From: Gammaproteobacteria bacterium
GTDB taxonomy: Bacteria > Pseudomonadota > Gammaproteobacteria > GRL18
Assembly (NCBI GenBank): GCA_023144715.1
Contig: JAGLFC010000089.1
Coordinates: forward strand, 1 to 7,155
Direction: 5' to 3'
DNA length: 7,155 bases
Numbering within the stretch: the first letter of the stretch is position 1; every line of letters starts with the position of its first letter. The notes under the pieces are model-generated. The model ran no database searches. It saw only the letters and a program-made list of their open reading frames with translations, and was not told the DNA's origin. Shown piece by piece: positions 6,518-7,155 of the stretch. The position numbers and the translations under genes were made by a program.

Positions 6518-7155
6518 AGAATAACACTCATTAAATTTTGTGATGCCTGCAAACACCTGATTGAGTTCTTCAATGATGGCTAAGACAATCGCCTCATCTA
6601 ATGCTTCTTCTAAATAACAGGCTTGCTCTAAATTTAGTAGCATCTGTTCTAATTTAATCGCACCAATAGTGGCTGCTGATCCTTTAATAGAATGGGTCAG
6701 ACTGTACATTGTTTGATAATCATTTTTATTTTTTGCCTGATTAAATTGCTCGTAAAAATCACTTTGACTGTGTTGAAATAATAATAACAGCTTAACATAC
6801 AATTCACTATTTTGATCGGCAATATCTAACGCATTACTACTATCAATACCATATAAGTATGATAATGAACGATTGAATTCAGCCTCTGATCGGCTGAGTG
6901 AGGGTTCAGGTTGTATCCAGTTTGCCATAGTACACACTAAGTCTTGTATATTGATGGGTTTAGAAATATAAGTATTCATACCCGCGGCTAATATTTTTTC
7001 TTTATCACCCACCATAGCACTTGCGGTCACGGCAATAATCGGTAAGGCTTTATAGCGTGCCTGTTGGCGAATTTTTTGAGTAGCAGTATAGCCATCCATA
7101 ATAGGCATTTGGCAATCCATTAACACCACATCAAAGCTTTCTTTTGCCAAACAAT
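6509..7155 (-). CDS. Hybrid sensor histidine kinase, C-terminal receiver and HPt domains (5' part outside window)
   Basis: The frame runs in from the right edge and ends at TAA (6509-6511). Of the kinase only the last 215 codons are seen. Counting the first full codon (7151-7153) as residue 1, a receiver domain covers about 1-82, with phosphoacceptor D13 in VVLMDCQMPIMDG, T43 in AVTASAM and K65 in SKPI; its first strand and acidic pair are beyond the window. A linker leads to an HPt domain (about 105-210) with the phosphorylated H154 in THSIKGSAATIGA. Receiver plus HPt at the end of one chain is the layout of BarA/TorS-like kinases that run a His-Asp-His-Asp relay. The partner is probably the OmpR-type regulator 38 nt downstream. 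The TTG at 7148-7150 is an internal Leu codon, not a start. The sensor domain, and so the signal, is unknown. Confidence 0.93.
   Translation of the reverse strand, partial: CLAKESFDVVLMDCQMPIMDGYTATQKIRQQARYKALPIIAVTASAMVGDKEKILAAGMNTYISKPINIQDLVCTMANWIQPEPSLSRSEAEFNRSLSYLYGIDSSNALDIADQNSELYVKLLLLFQHSQSDFYEQFNQAKNKNDYQTMYSLTHSIKGSAATIGAIKLEQMLLNLEQACYLEEALDEAIVLAIIEELNQVFAGITKFNECYSND

Overview
The window reads as a stretch of ordinary chromosome from an AT-rich gammaproteobacterium. The evidence is a MetH closely matching the enterobacterial protein, a CsiV-family periplasmic protein (a gammaproteobacterial family), and an exonuclease III of the same subfamily as the Pseudomonas regulator Crc. 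I cannot name the genus. No phage, insertion sequence, CRISPR array, tRNA or rRNA is visible, and no stretch longer than about 100 bases lacks a gene.

Left part, plus strand: the C-terminal 720 codons of cobalamin-dependent methionine synthase (metH), whose start lies outside the window. A stem-loop follows its stop. A perfect TATAAT then precedes a run of four closely spaced plus-strand genes (gaps of 27, 22 and 14 nt) that looks like one operon: an exonuclease III/AP endonuclease (xthA), a six-helix TauE/SafE or DsbD-like membrane protein with conserved cysteines, a periplasmic CsiV-like peptidoglycan-binding protein, and a CvfB-like S1-domain RNA-binding protein. Apart from DNA repair and envelope or RNA housekeeping, the four genes share no obvious pathway.

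Right part, minus strand: the C-terminal receiver and HPt domains of a hybrid sensor histidine kinase entering from the right edge, then 38 nt later an OmpR-type response regulator that starts with GTG. Kinase and regulator probably form a phosphorelay in one operon. Downstream, behind its own extended -10 promoter, lies a small acidic protein of unknown function. Its stop codon is interleaved with that of cvfB in the shared bases CTAG.

I found no convincing new multi-gene system. The points most worth a second look are the catalytically intact Crc-like exonuclease, the unknown 135-residue protein beside the phosphorelay, the TauE/DsbD-like protein away from cbb3 oxidase genes, and the AT-rich dyads around the regulator genes.
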